NCBI RefSeq assembly: GCF_023169945.1
Contig: NZ_AP025591.1
Span: forward strand, 1,820,501 to 1,884,500
Length of the DNA stretch: 64,000 nucleotides
Reading direction: 5' to 3'
Source: Anaeromyxobacter oryzae
Lineage (GTDB): Bacteria > Myxococcota > Myxococcia > Myxococcales > Anaeromyxobacteraceae
The position numbers were made by a program, and so were the translations under genes. Numbering within the stretch: the first letter of the stretch is position 1; each line of letters opens with the position of its first letter. Positions 52,040 through 61,303 of this stretch are shown piece after piece. The notes beneath the pieces were generated by a model. The model was not told the origin of the DNA and did not search any database. It was given only the letters and a program-made list of their open reading frames with translations.

Positions 52040-54556
52040 ATGCTCGCAGCGCTCCGGGACTACTTCTCGACGTCCGACTTCATGCCCCACGGGCACTGCT
52101 ATCTCTGGAAGCCGCCGCTCGTCGCCCTGCACGTCACGAGCGACGCGCTCATCGGGACGGCCTACGTCGTCATCGCGATGACGCTCTGGGGGCTCGTCCG
52201 CCGGATCCGCCTCCCGTTCTCGCCGATGATCCTCGCGTTCGGCATCTTCATCGGCGCCTGCGGCCTCACCCACTACATGGAGATCTGGACCCTCTGGGAC
52301 GCGCAGTACTGGATCTCGGGCGCGGTGAAGGCGGTGACGGCGATCGCGTCGGTGGCGACGGGCGCGTACCTAGTCCGGCTCCGGCCGGCGGTCGTCGCCG
52401 TGTCGCGGAGCGCGCAGCTCTCGGAGGAGCGGCGCGTCGAGCTCGAGGTGAAGAACCGCGAGCTCGAGGCGCTGTACGCGCGCGTGAAGGATCTCGACGA
52501 CGCGAAGACCCGGTTCTTCGCGAACGCGAGCCACGAGCTCCGGACCCCGCTCGCCCTCGTGCTGGGACCGGTCGAGAAGCTGCTCGCGGGGGAGCTCGGC
52601 GAGACAGCGCGCGCCGAGCTCACGGTCGTTCGCCGGAACGCCCGGCGGCTGCTCCGCCACGTGAACGACCTGCTCGACGTGGCGCGCCTCGAGGAGGGCC
52701 GGCTCCCGGTCCGGCGCCAGCCCGCGGATCTCGCGGCGCTGGTCCGGGACGTCGCGACGCAGTTCGAGGCGCTCGCCCGCGAGCGGCGGGTCGCCCTCGA
52801 GGTCGAGGCGCCCGCCACGCTCACGCTCGCGATCGACGCCGAGAAGATCGACCGCGTGCTCGCGAACCTCCTCGCGAACGCGTTCAAGTTCGCGCCCGAC
52901 GGGGGCCGGGTCCGCGCGGGCCTCGCGATCGAGGGCAGGGACGCCATCGTCACGGTGGAGGACGACGGGCCGGGCATCGCGCCCGAGCTGCGCGAGGCGG
53001 TCTTCGAGCGGTTCCGCCAGGACCCCGGGCGGCCCAGCCCGACGGGCGGCGCCGGCCTCGGCCTCGCCATCGCGCGGGAGTTCGTCGAGCTGCACGGCGG
53101 GCGGATCCACGTCGAGGACGCCCCCGCGCACGGCGCGCGGCTCGTGGTGTCGCTGCCGCTCGCGCCGGGCGGCGCCCCCCCGGACGCCGCCGCGCCGGCC
53201 GGCGCCGCTCCCGCGTCGCGCACCGGCCCGGAGCTCGCCGACGAGCTCCGCGCGGCGCGCGGCGCGAACGACCCCCCCGCGCCGTCCGGCCCCCCGGACG
53301 CGCCCGCGGTGCTCGTCGTCGAGGACCACCCGGACGCGCTGCGCGGCGTCGCGGCCGCGCTCGCGCCGGAGTTCCGGATCGTCACGGCGTCCGAGGGAGG
53401 CGAGGCGCTCCAGAAGGCCGAGGCGCTCCGGCCCGACGCCGTGGTCACGGACCTCATGATGCCCGGCGTGCCCGGCGACGCGCTCCTCGCGGAGCTGCGG
53501 CGCCGCCCCGCGCTCGTCCACACGCCGGCGCTCGTCCTCACCGCGCGCGCGGACGACGAGGCCCGGGTGCGGCTCCTCGAGGCGGGCGCGCAGGACTACG
53601 TCGTGAAGCCCTACCGGGCGGAGGAGCTGCGGGCGCGCGTGAGGAACCTCGTCGCGGCGAAGCGCTCCCGCGACGTCCTCGCGCGCGAGCTGGACGGCCG
53701 CACCGGCGACCTCGACGTGCTGGTCTCGGAGCTGGCGCGGCGCAAGCGCGAGCTCGAGATCACGGCGGACGCGGCGCGCGTCGCCCGCGAGCAGGCGGAG
53801 CGCGCGAGCGAGGTGAAGAGCAGGTTCCTCGGCCTCGTCTCGCACGAGCTCCGGACCCCGCTCACGTCGCTGAAGCTCGGCGTCGCCGGGCTCCGCGCGG
53901 GCCCGCTCGACGAGCGGCAGGCCGCGACCGTGGAGCGCCTCGCCCGCGCGACCACCCGGCTCCTCGCCCTCGTCGAGTCGCTCCTCGAGTACACGCGCGT
54001 CGAGAGCGGCCGGCTGGTCGTGTCGCGGGAGGCCGTGGACCTCGCCGCGATCGCCGCCGACGTCGTGGAGGACGTGCTCCCGCAGGCGCAGCAGAAGCTC
54101 CTCGCGCTCTCGATCGCGCCCGGACCGGCGGCGCCGCCGGTCGAGTCGGACCCGAGGCTGCTCCGCCTCGTCCTCACGAACCTCGTGATGAACGGCGTGA
54201 AGTACACCGAGCGCGGCGCGGTGCTCGTGGCGCTGGGCCACGGGCCCGGAGGGCACTGGGTCGAGGTGCGCGACACCGGCGGCGGGATGACCGTGGACGA
54301 GCAGGGTCGCGCGCTCCGCCCGTTCGAGCAGCTCGGCACGCCGCGGGCCGGCGGCGGGGTCGGGCTCGGGCTGGCGCTCGTGAAGGGCGTCGTCGAGGCG
54401 CTCGGGGGCAGTCTCCGCATCGAGAGCGCGCCCGGCGCCGGGACCACCGCGCGGGTCGAGCTGCCGCCACCGGACCGGGCGAGCCGGACGAGCGACGGGC
54501 CGATGACGCTCGCCGCTACGCCCGTCCCTCCGCCTCCACGTCCACGCCGGGCGTGA
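52040..54556 (+). CDS. Hybrid histidine kinase with ethylene-receptor-like sensor (HK-REC-HK)
   Basis: An 838-residue membrane kinase. The N-terminal three-helix domain (about 18-110) contains HGHCYLWKPPLVALHVTSDALI and GACGLTHYMEIWT. Cys74 and His78 match the CxxxH copper-binding pair of plant ethylene receptors, and Asp35 matches their conserved Asp. A first HisKA (His about 165, ASHELRTPL) and HATPase follow, then a receiver domain (Asp about 470, VVTDLMMPG), a coiled coil, and a second HisKA (His about 601) with HATPase (VRDTGGGMTVDEQG, GVGLGLALVKG). Two complete kinase modules around one receiver are unusual. The 3' end overlaps the convergent NO reductase gene by 41 bases. Confidence 0.9.
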   Translation: MLAALRDYFSTSDFMPHGHCYLWKPPLVALHVTSDALIGTAYVVIAMTLWGLVRRIRLPFSPMILAFGIFIGACGLTHYMEIWTLWDAQYWISGAVKAVTAIASVATGAYLVRLRPAVVAVSRSAQLSEERRVELEVKNRELEALYARVKDLDDAKTRFFANASHELRTPLALVLGPVEKLLAGELGETARAELTVVRRNARRLLRHVNDLLDVARLEEGRLPVRRQPADLAALVRDVATQFEALARERRVALEVEAPATLTLAIDAEKIDRVLANLLANAFKFAPDGGRVRAGLAIEGRDAIVTVEDDGPGIAPELREAVFERFRQDPGRPSPTGGAGLGLAIAREFVELHGGRIHVEDAPAHGARLVVSLPLAPGGAPPDAAAPAGAAPASRTGPELADELRAARGANDPPAPSGPPDAPAVLVVEDHPDALRGVAAALAPEFRIVTASEGGEALQKAEALRPDAVVTDLMMPGVPGDALLAELRRRPALVHTPALVLTARADDEARVRLLEAGAQDYVVKPYRAEELRARVRNLVAAKRSRDVLARELDGRTGDLDVLVSELARRKRELEITADAARVAREQAERASEVKSRFLGLVSHELRTPLTSLKLGVAGLRAGPLDERQAATVERLARATTRLLALVESLLEYTRVESGRLVVSREAVDLAAIAADVVEDVLPQAQQKLLALSIAPGPAAPPVESDPRLLRLVLTNLVMNGVKYTERGAVLVALGHGPGGHWVEVRDTGGGMTVDEQGRALRPFEQLGTPRAGGGVGLGLALVKGVVEALGGSLRIESAPGAGTTARVELPPPDRASRTSDGPMTLAATPVPPPPRPRRA

Positions 54557-56810
54557 CCTCCGTCGACCCCTCGTCCACGTGGCTCCGTCGCTCGAGCGAC
54601 CACCCGGTCGCGAGCCCGAGCACGAACCACCCGAGGACGAGCGCCCCGGCGGCGAACAGCGTGTCGCCGGGGACGCGGAGCCAGCGCAGGGTGTCCATGA
54701 GCGGCGTCTTCAGGAACTCGGCCGAGCGCGCCCACCACGTGCCGGTCTCGACGGACGCCCAGGTCTGCAGGATCCCGACCGGGAGGAGCGACAGGAGCAC
54801 CATCAGCGCGAGCCCGCAGTTGATGAGCCAGAACGCCACGGCGATGGGGCGCTCCCTCCACGCCGCCCCGGGCCGGAGGGCGCGGAGGCAGAACAGCATG
54901 AGCCCGATGCCGAGCATGCCGTAGACGCCGAAGAGGGCGGTGTGCCCGTGCACCGGGGTCGTGTTGAGCCCCTGCATGAAGTAGAGCGCGATGGGCGGGT
55001 TGATGAAGAAGCCGAAGAGGCCGGCGCCGACGAGGTTCCAGAACGCGACCGAGACGAAGAAGTTGATCGGCCAGCGGTACGCGCGCACCCAGGTGTCGGC
55101 GCGCGCGAACCGGATGTTCTGCCAGACTTCGAGCCCCACGAGCGTGAGCGGCACGACCTCGAGCGCGCTGAACGTGGCGCCGAGCGCCATGACCGCGGCG
55201 GGCGTCCCGGCGAAGTAGTTGTGGTGGAAGGTCCCGACGATGCCGCCGGCGAGGAACACGGTCGTGGAGAAGAAGGTCGCCCGGGTCGCCTTCTCGACGT
55301 GCAGCAGGCCGAGGCGGACGAACAGGAAGGCGATCACGACGGTCGCGAACACCTCGAAGAACCCCTCGACCCAGAGGTGCACGACCCACCAGCGCCAGTA
55401 CTCGACCACCGCGAGGTTCGACTGCCGCCCGTACATGAGCCCCGCGCCGTAGAAGAGCGCGATGGCGACGCTCGCGAGCACGAACAGCCCGAGGAGCGGT
55501 CGCGAGGTCGACGGCGTCCGGAGGGCGGGCCAGAGCGCGCGCAGCATGAGCCCGAGCCAGAGGAAGAGGCCGACGAACAGGAAGATCTGCCAGAACCGGC
55601 CGAGGTCCACGTACTCGTACCCCTGGTGGCCGAACCACCACGACGCGGCGGGGGAGAGCCGGCGCTCGACGGAGAGCCACTCGCCCGCGAGCGACCCGAC
55701 CACGATGACGAGGAGCGCGAGGAAGAGCAGGTCGACGCCGAGCTTCTGGAGGCGCGGCTCCGCGCCGGACACGGCCGGACCGACGTAGAGGCCCGTCGCG
55801 AGCCACGTCGTCGCGATCCAGAAGATCCCGAGCTGCGTGTGCCACGTCCGCGCGACCGCGTAGGGGAGCACCTTCGCGAGCGGGAAGCCGTAGAACCCGG
55901 CGCCCTCGACCCCGTAGTGCGCCGTGACCGCGCCGAGGGCGATCTGGACCACGAGGAGCGCGGCCGCGGTCCAGAAGTACTTCACGGTCGCGCGCTGGCT
56001 GGGCGTCGGGTGGAACCCGAACAGCGGGTCGCGCGCGGGCAGCTCGTGGGCGACGGTCTCCGGCTCCTGCCGGCTGCCGTGATACCAGACGAGCGCGCCG
56101 ATCCCGGCGAGGAGCAGCACGAACGACACGACGCTCCAGACGACTGCGGCGCCCGTCGGGCGGTTCCCGACGAGCGGATCGTGCGGCCAGTTCTGGGTGT
56201 ACGTGACCTGCTCGCCGGGGCGATCCGTCACCGCCGCCCAGCTCGTCCACCAGAAGAATGCCGCGAGGTCGCGCGCCTGGGCCGGGTCCACGAGCGCCCC
56301 CGGCGGGATCGCATACGCGTCGACGCCATCGCGGAACACCGCGGCGTAGTGCGCGGCGTTCGCATCGAACGCGGCGGCGCGCTCCGCGTCCACCCGCACC
56401 TCCCGGCGGTCCGGATCCCACGTGTTCCGGTGCAGGTCCTCCCGGAGGCGCTCGCGGAGCGCCGCCTGGCGCTCCGCGGACAGCGCGGCGTACCCCTTCG
56501 CGCCGTCGGCGCGCGCCCAGCGGTCGAGCATGAACGCGCCCTCGCGGTGGAGCCAGTCCGCGGACCAGTCGGGCGCCACGTACGCACCGTGCCCCCACAC
56601 CGTCCCGACCTCCTGCCCACCGAGCGACTGCCAGACGTTCTGGCCGCGATGGATCGCGCTGCCGTCCGTGACCACGCGCCCGTCGCCGGTCACGACGCGG
56701 TCGGGGATCGGTGGGGCCGACGAGCGGATGCGCGGCCCCATGGCGCCGAGGATGACGAACGACGCGGCGATGACGGCGATCAGCGCGATCCAGTGGACGC
56801 GGTAGGACAT
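54516..56810 (-). CDS. norZ: Quinol-dependent nitric oxide reductase (qNOR)
   Basis: A 764-residue single-chain NO reductase that reduces 2 NO to N2O with electrons from quinol in the inner membrane. The N-terminal hydrophilic domain (GGQEVGTVWGHGAYVAPDWSADWLHRE) is typical of qNOR (NorB fused to a NorC-like extension). The heme-copper-type core has heme b and FeB ligands: RTWHTQLGIFW, VVHLWVEGFFEVFATV with His and Glu, GTFHHNYFAGTP, and TPVHGHTALFGVYG. The ATG at 56810 has GGGAGGAG nine bases upstream. It probably detoxifies NO or supports denitrification. No NsrR- or FNR-type site is evident. Confidence 0.96.
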   Translation of the reverse strand: MSYRVHWIALIAVIAASFVILGAMGPRIRSSAPPIPDRVVTGDGRVVTDGSAIHRGQNVWQSLGGQEVGTVWGHGAYVAPDWSADWLHREGAFMLDRWARADGAKGYAALSAERQAALRERLREDLHRNTWDPDRREVRVDAERAAAFDANAAHYAAVFRDGVDAYAIPPGALVDPAQARDLAAFFWWTSWAAVTDRPGEQVTYTQNWPHDPLVGNRPTGAAVVWSVVSFVLLLAGIGALVWYHGSRQEPETVAHELPARDPLFGFHPTPSQRATVKYFWTAAALLVVQIALGAVTAHYGVEGAGFYGFPLAKVLPYAVARTWHTQLGIFWIATTWLATGLYVGPAVSGAEPRLQKLGVDLLFLALLVIVVGSLAGEWLSVERRLSPAASWWFGHQGYEYVDLGRFWQIFLFVGLFLWLGLMLRALWPALRTPSTSRPLLGLFVLASVAIALFYGAGLMYGRQSNLAVVEYWRWWVVHLWVEGFFEVFATVVIAFLFVRLGLLHVEKATRATFFSTTVFLAGGIVGTFHHNYFAGTPAAVMALGATFSALEVVPLTLVGLEVWQNIRFARADTWVRAYRWPINFFVSVAFWNLVGAGLFGFFINPPIALYFMQGLNTTPVHGHTALFGVYGMLGIGLMLFCLRALRPGAAWRERPIAVAFWLINCGLALMVLLSLLPVGILQTWASVETGTWWARSAEFLKTPLMDTLRWLRVPGDTLFAAGALVLGWFVLGLATGWSLERRSHVDEGSTEVTPGVDVEAEGRA

Positions 56811-56893
56811 GGCGGCGGCTCCTCCCGCAGAAAGCTGCGCCCGCCCGGGCCGCCGCGCAGGCGGGGCCTGCCAGCGCAGGGGGATGCAAGGAT

Positions 56894-57781
56894 GTGGCCT
56901 TGTCACGCCGGGCGTTCTACGTTCGACCCGTGCGGATCGGCCGGTGGGAGCTCTCGAGCCTCGTCGACGCCCGCTTCGCCCTCGACGGCGGCGCGGTGTT
57001 CGGGGTCGTGCCACGCCCGGAGTGGGAGCGGGCGAGCGAACCCGACGCCCGGAACCGGGTCGCGCTCCTCGCCCGCTGCCTGCTCGCCGTCGACCGCGAC
57101 GCGCGCCGCGTCGTGCTGGTGGACGTTGGGCCGGGCGACAAGTGGGAGCCGGCGCGCGCCGAGCGGCACGCGCTCGACCGGAGCGCGGGCGGGCTCGACG
57201 CCGCCCTCGCGCGCCACGGCCTCCGCCGCGAGCACGTGACGGACGTGGTGCTCACGCACCTGCACCTGCACCACGCCGGCGGCGTCACCCGCCGCGACGC
57301 GGCCGGGCACGCCGCGCTCGCGTTCCCGCGCGCGACGCACCACGTGCAGCGGCGGCACTGGGCGTGGGCGCACGGTCCCTCCGACCGGGACGGCCCGAGC
57401 TTCCTGCCCGAGGACTTCGACGTCCTCGGCCGCTCGGACCGGCTCCACCTCGTCGAGGGCGAGGCCGAGATCCTGCCGGACGTGGAGCTCGTCGTGTCCG
57501 AGGGACACACCGTGGCGCAGCAGCTGCCGCGGTTCCACGGAGACCAGACCCACCTCACCTTCTGCGGCGATCTCGTCCCGACCCGCGCGCACCTCGAGCC
57601 GTCGTGGATCATGGCGTTCGACCTCCAGCCGGTCACCACGCTCGAGGAGAAGAAGGTGGTGCTCGCGGAGGCGCTCGAGGACGACGGGATCATCGCGTTC
57701 GGGCACGATCCGAACATGGCGGCGTGCCGGCTCCGGGAAGAGGAAGGGCACCCCGTCTTCCGGGAGCAGGTGGAGCTGTAG
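56894..57781 (+). CDS. Metallo-beta-lactamase-fold hydrolase with altered metal motif
   Basis: The 295-residue protein (GTG start) has the MBL fold. The motif reads VVLTHLHLHHAGG, so the canonical HxHxDH is HxHxHH, with Asp replaced by His through a single GAC to CAC type change. Other metal-site motifs look normal: SEGHT (motif 3), FCGDLVPTRAHL (motif 4 Asp) and AFGHDPNM (motif 5 His). It resembles quorum-quenching-lactonase/glyoxalase-like MBL proteins, but the substrate is unknown. It is divergent from norZ (83 bases between starts). An alternative GTG lies 12 codons downstream. Confidence 0.85.
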   Translation: MALSRRAFYVRPVRIGRWELSSLVDARFALDGGAVFGVVPRPEWERASEPDARNRVALLARCLLAVDRDARRVVLVDVGPGDKWEPARAERHALDRSAGGLDAALARHGLRREHVTDVVLTHLHLHHAGGVTRRDAAGHAALAFPRATHHVQRRHWAWAHGPSDRDGPSFLPEDFDVLGRSDRLHLVEGEAEILPDVELVVSEGHTVAQQLPRFHGDQTHLTFCGDLVPTRAHLEPSWIMAFDLQPVTTLEEKKVVLAEALEDDGIIAFGHDPNMAACRLREEEGHPVFREQVEL

Positions 57782-57864
57782 GCGGCGTACGCGACGTCGG
57801 AGCTTGCGCCCCGCCACCGCCCGAGTAGCGCTCGCCGCTCCTCTCAGGTACACGTCGCCCACCC

Positions 57865-59034
57865 ATGAACGAGCGCAAGGTGAAGGTGACCCGCCGTGGC
57901 GCCGACCGGCTCCAGAACGGCCACCTCTGGATCTACCGGACCGACGTCGAGGACGTGCCCGCCGGCGTCGAGGCCGGCGACGTCGTCGCCCTCGTGGACG
58001 GCCGCGGCCGCTTCCTCGGGAAGGCGTTCTGGTCCGCCCGCTCGAAGATCGCGCTCCGCGTCGTCACGCGCGACGAGGTGCCCGTCGACGAGGGCTTCCT
58101 CGCGGGACGCCTGTCCGACGCCATCGCGCTCCGCGAGCGCGCGTTCGGCGACGAGCCGTTCGTCCGGCTCGTGCACGGGGAGGCCGATCTCCTGCCGGGG
58201 TTGGTCGTCGACCGGTACGCCGACGTCGCGGTCATCCAGACGCTCGTTCCGGCGACGGACCGCCGGAAGGCGCTGCTCGCGGACCTGCTCGCGAACGCGC
58301 TGTCGCTCCGGACCGTCGTGGAACGGAACGACGTGCGCGTCCGCGAGCTCGAGGGCCTCGCGCAGGTGAAGGGCGTGCTGCGGGGGCCCGAGCCCGGCCC
58401 CCTGGAGTACCGGGAGGGTGCCGTCCGGATGAAGCTCGACGTGCTCGGCGGGCAGAAGACCGGGGCGTTCCTCGACCAGCGGGAGAACCACCTCCGCGCG
58501 GGCGAGTATGCGACCGGACGCTGCCTCGACTGCTTCAGCTACGCGGGAGGCTTCGCCCTCCAGCTCGCGCGCCGCGCCGAGCGGGTGACGGCGGTCGAGA
58601 TGCAGGCGCCGGCGGTGGCGCTCCTCCGCGAGAACGCGGTCCTGAACCGGGCGGAGAACCTGGAGGTGGTGGAGTCGAACGCGTTCGACTACCTCCGCGA
58701 CCGCGCCGACGAGGAGCCCGCCTTCGACCTCGTGGTGCTCGATCCGCCCGCGTTCGCCAAGAACAAGGACGCGCTGCCCGCGGCGCGCCGCGGCTACAAG
58801 GAGATCAACCTCCGCGCGATCCAGGTCCTGAAGCCGGGAGGGATCCTCGTCACCGCCTCGTGCAGCTACCACCTGGCGGAGGACGCGCTCGAGGGGCTCG
58901 TCCTCGACGCGGCGAACGACGCCGGACGGAGGGTGCAGGTCCTGGAGCGGCGGGGCGCCGGGCGCGACCATCCGGTCCTCCTGGGCGTCCCGGAGACGCG
59001 GTACCTGAAGTGCTTCGTGCTCCGCGTGGTCTGA
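57865..59034 (+). CDS. rlmI: RlmI-like class I rRNA cytosine methyltransferase
   Basis: A 389-residue SAM methyltransferase with an N-terminal PUA-like domain (TRRGADRLQNGHLWIYRTDVED) and a Rossmann methylase domain. Motifs are QKTGAFLDQRENH, LDCFSYAGGFALQLARRA (SAM binding), VVLDPPAFAKNKD, and SCSYHLAEDALE with the catalytic Cys. This matches RlmI (m5C1962 of 23S rRNA) and related RlmK-type enzymes. The exact target is predicted only by family. TACACG is ten bases before the ATG, with no Shine-Dalgarno. Confidence 0.9.
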   Translation: MNERKVKVTRRGADRLQNGHLWIYRTDVEDVPAGVEAGDVVALVDGRGRFLGKAFWSARSKIALRVVTRDEVPVDEGFLAGRLSDAIALRERAFGDEPFVRLVHGEADLLPGLVVDRYADVAVIQTLVPATDRRKALLADLLANALSLRTVVERNDVRVRELEGLAQVKGVLRGPEPGPLEYREGAVRMKLDVLGGQKTGAFLDQRENHLRAGEYATGRCLDCFSYAGGFALQLARRAERVTAVEMQAPAVALLRENAVLNRAENLEVVESNAFDYLRDRADEEPAFDLVVLDPPAFAKNKDALPAARRGYKEINLRAIQVLKPGGILVTASCSYHLAEDALEGLVLDAANDAGRRVQVLERRGAGRDHPVLLGVPETRYLKCFVLRVV

Positions 59035-59121
59035 CGCACCCCGCCGCCGGGGGTTCCCGGTCTCCCGCGGCGGGTCGGACCGCAGTAGGATCGAGCCCGC
59101 ACCGCGGGAAGGAGCCGCACG

Positions 59122-61263
59122 ATGGCCGTCCGGCCACAGGATCTCGGCGCAGCCGCGCTCTCCGCGCTCGACCGGAGCCCGCTGCTCGCGCGACTCGACG
59201 CCACCGAGCGGCTCCGGCTGCTCGGGTGGGCGGAGCGCGTGACCTTCCCCGGCCGCACGCGCGTGCACGGCGACGCCGACGCGGGCAAGCACCTGTGCCT
59301 CGTCCTCGACGGCAGCGCCACGTGCCGACGCGAGGGGCTCGCGCTCCGCACGCTCCGCCCCGGCGATCACTTCGGCGAGCTGGCGGTGCTCGGCAGCAGC
59401 CACCGCGGCGAGACGGTCACCTCCGACGGCCCGCTCTCCGTCGCCCGCCTCTCGGCGGCGGCGTGGACCGCCGTCGAGCGAGAGGCACCCGCGCTCGCGA
59501 CGAAGCTCGCGCTCGGGATCGCCGCCGCGCTCTCGGAGGAGCTGGGGCAGGTGACCGACGAGATGGGCCTGCTCCTCCGCGGCCGCTCCCTGCCGCGCGC
59601 GCAGGAGATCACCGTCCACGTGCTCGGCGAGGAGCGCCGGATCCGGACCGGGACGCGGCTCCTCGACCTGCTCCCCTCGACCCTCGAGGGCGATCCGGTC
59701 GTCGCGGGACTCCTCGGGCAGAAGCCGGTGTCGCTCGCGACGCCGGTCTTCACCGAGACGACCGTCGCGCCGCTCACGCTCTCGCACTGGGAGGGGCGGC
59801 AGATCTACGTCCACTCCCTCGGGCTCCTGCTCCTCGAGGCCGCACATCAGGTCGCGCCGGGGATCCCGGTCCGGATGGGCCCGTCGCGCGGCACGCACCA
59901 GGTCGTGACCGTGCCGGCCGCGGAGGACCACGCCGGGCTGGCGGCGCGCCTCGAGGCGGCGATGCAGCGGCTCGCCGAGGGGGACGCGCCGTTCCGGCTC
60001 GAGTACTGGGCCACCGACGAGGCGGAGCGGTGGTTCACGGAGCGCGGCTGGGACGACGCCGCGAAGCTCCTCCGGGTCCGCCGGCAGGCGACGGTCCGGC
60101 TCGTCTCGTGCGGGGAGGTGTACGCGCTCTCGCAGGGGCCGCTGCTCCCGTCGACGGGGGCGCTCCGGGGGTTCCGCCTCTCCGCCGACCCGGAGGGGCT
60201 CGCGCTCGTGGTCGGCGACCGCGATCCGAGGAACGGGCACGGGAGCCGCCGCACGGCGCCGCCGGCCCCGTCGCGCGACGGCCACATGGTCTCCGAGCAC
60301 CAGACGTGGCTCGCGGCGATGGGCGTGTCGAGCGTCGGCGCGTTCAACGACCTCTGCATCTCCGGCCAGGTGACCCAGCTCATCCGCGTCGCCGAGGGGT
60401 TCCACGAGAAGCGCATCGGCCGGATCGCGGACGAGGTGGCGGCCCGGCGCGGGCGGATCCGCATCATCTCCATCGCCGGCCCGTCCTCGTCGGGGAAGAC
60501 CACCTTCATCAGGCGGCTCACCGTCCAGCTGCAGATCGACGGCGTGAACCCCGTGGGCATCTCGCTCGACGACTACTACGTGGATCGGGAGAAGACGCCG
60601 CGCGACGCGCGGGGCGAGTGGGACTTCGAGGCGCTCGAGGCGCTCGACCTCCCCCTCCTCCAGGATCACGTCCGCCGGCTGCTCGCGGGCGAGACGGTCC
60701 GGACCGCCCGCTACGACTTCCTCACCGGCCGGAGCGATCCGGAGGGCGGCCCCACGATCCGGCTGCGGCCCGGCGACGTCCTCATGCTGGAGGGGATCCA
60801 CGGCCTCAACCCGCGGCTGCTCGGCCCCATCCCGCGCGAGGGCGAGCTGTACCGGATCTTCATCCACCCGGCGACGACCCTGCCGTTCGACCGCCTCACG
60901 CGCGTCTCCGCCACCGACCTCCGGCTGCTCCGGCGGATCATCCGCGACCGCCACCACCGCGGCTACTCCGCCGCGGACAACATCGTCCGCTGGCCGTCGG
61001 TCCAGACGGGCGAGCGCGAGCACATCTTCCCCTACCAGACCGAGGCGGACGCGGTGTTCGACTCGGCGCTCATCTACGAGCCCGCCGTCCTGAAGGTTTA
61101 CGCGGAGCGTTACCTCCTCGAGGTACCTCCGACCCATCCGGCGTACCCCACGGCACACCGGCTGCGCTACCTCGTGGATCGGTTCGTGTCGATCTACCCG
61201 GACCACGTGCCGCCCACCTCGCTCATCCGCGAGTTCATCGGCGGCAGCGGGTTCGAGTACTAG
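59122..61263 (+). CDS. cNMP-binding domain fused to TGS/tRNA-SAD-like region and uridine-kinase-like domain
   Basis: A 713-residue cytoplasmic protein. Residues about 10-135 are a cyclic-nucleotide-binding-like domain (RTRVHGDADAGKHLCLVLDG, LRPGDHFGELAVLG). Residues about 160-225 resemble a TGS domain (ITVHVLGEERRIRTGTRLLDLL). About 225-370 resemble the threonyl-tRNA-synthetase second additional domain. The C-terminal third is a P-loop phosphoribulokinase/uridine-kinase domain with GPSSSGKTT (453-461), ISLDDYYVDRE, LEGIHGLN and FIHPATTLPFDRL. TGS-SAD-kinase proteins are known as nucleoside kinase family members; the cNMP module in front is unusual. GGAAGGAG precedes the ATG. Substrate not established. 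Confidence 0.88.
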   Translation: MAVRPQDLGAAALSALDRSPLLARLDATERLRLLGWAERVTFPGRTRVHGDADAGKHLCLVLDGSATCRREGLALRTLRPGDHFGELAVLGSSHRGETVTSDGPLSVARLSAAAWTAVEREAPALATKLALGIAAALSEELGQVTDEMGLLLRGRSLPRAQEITVHVLGEERRIRTGTRLLDLLPSTLEGDPVVAGLLGQKPVSLATPVFTETTVAPLTLSHWEGRQIYVHSLGLLLLEAAHQVAPGIPVRMGPSRGTHQVVTVPAAEDHAGLAARLEAAMQRLAEGDAPFRLEYWATDEAERWFTERGWDDAAKLLRVRRQATVRLVSCGEVYALSQGPLLPSTGALRGFRLSADPEGLALVVGDRDPRNGHGSRRTAPPAPSRDGHMVSEHQTWLAAMGVSSVGAFNDLCISGQVTQLIRVAEGFHEKRIGRIADEVAARRGRIRIISIAGPSSSGKTTFIRRLTVQLQIDGVNPVGISLDDYYVDREKTPRDARGEWDFEALEALDLPLLQDHVRRLLAGETVRTARYDFLTGRSDPEGGPTIRLRPGDVLMLEGIHGLNPRLLGPIPREGELYRIFIHPATTLPFDRLTRVSATDLRLLRRIIRDRHHRGYSAADNIVRWPSVQTGEREHIFPYQTEADAVFDSALIYEPAVLKVYAERYLLEVPPTHPAYPTAHRLRYLVDRFVSIYPDHVPPTSLIREFIGGSGFEY

Positions 61264-61303
61264 GAGGAACCGCCTGAGCGAGCCTCGACACCCGAGCCAC
61301 ACG

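Noticed and set aside
56811..56893. FNR/NsrR-type operator between norZ and the MBL gene
   Set aside because: No TTGAT-N4-ATCAA or similar dyad is present; the spacer is GC-rich with only generic palindromic stretches.
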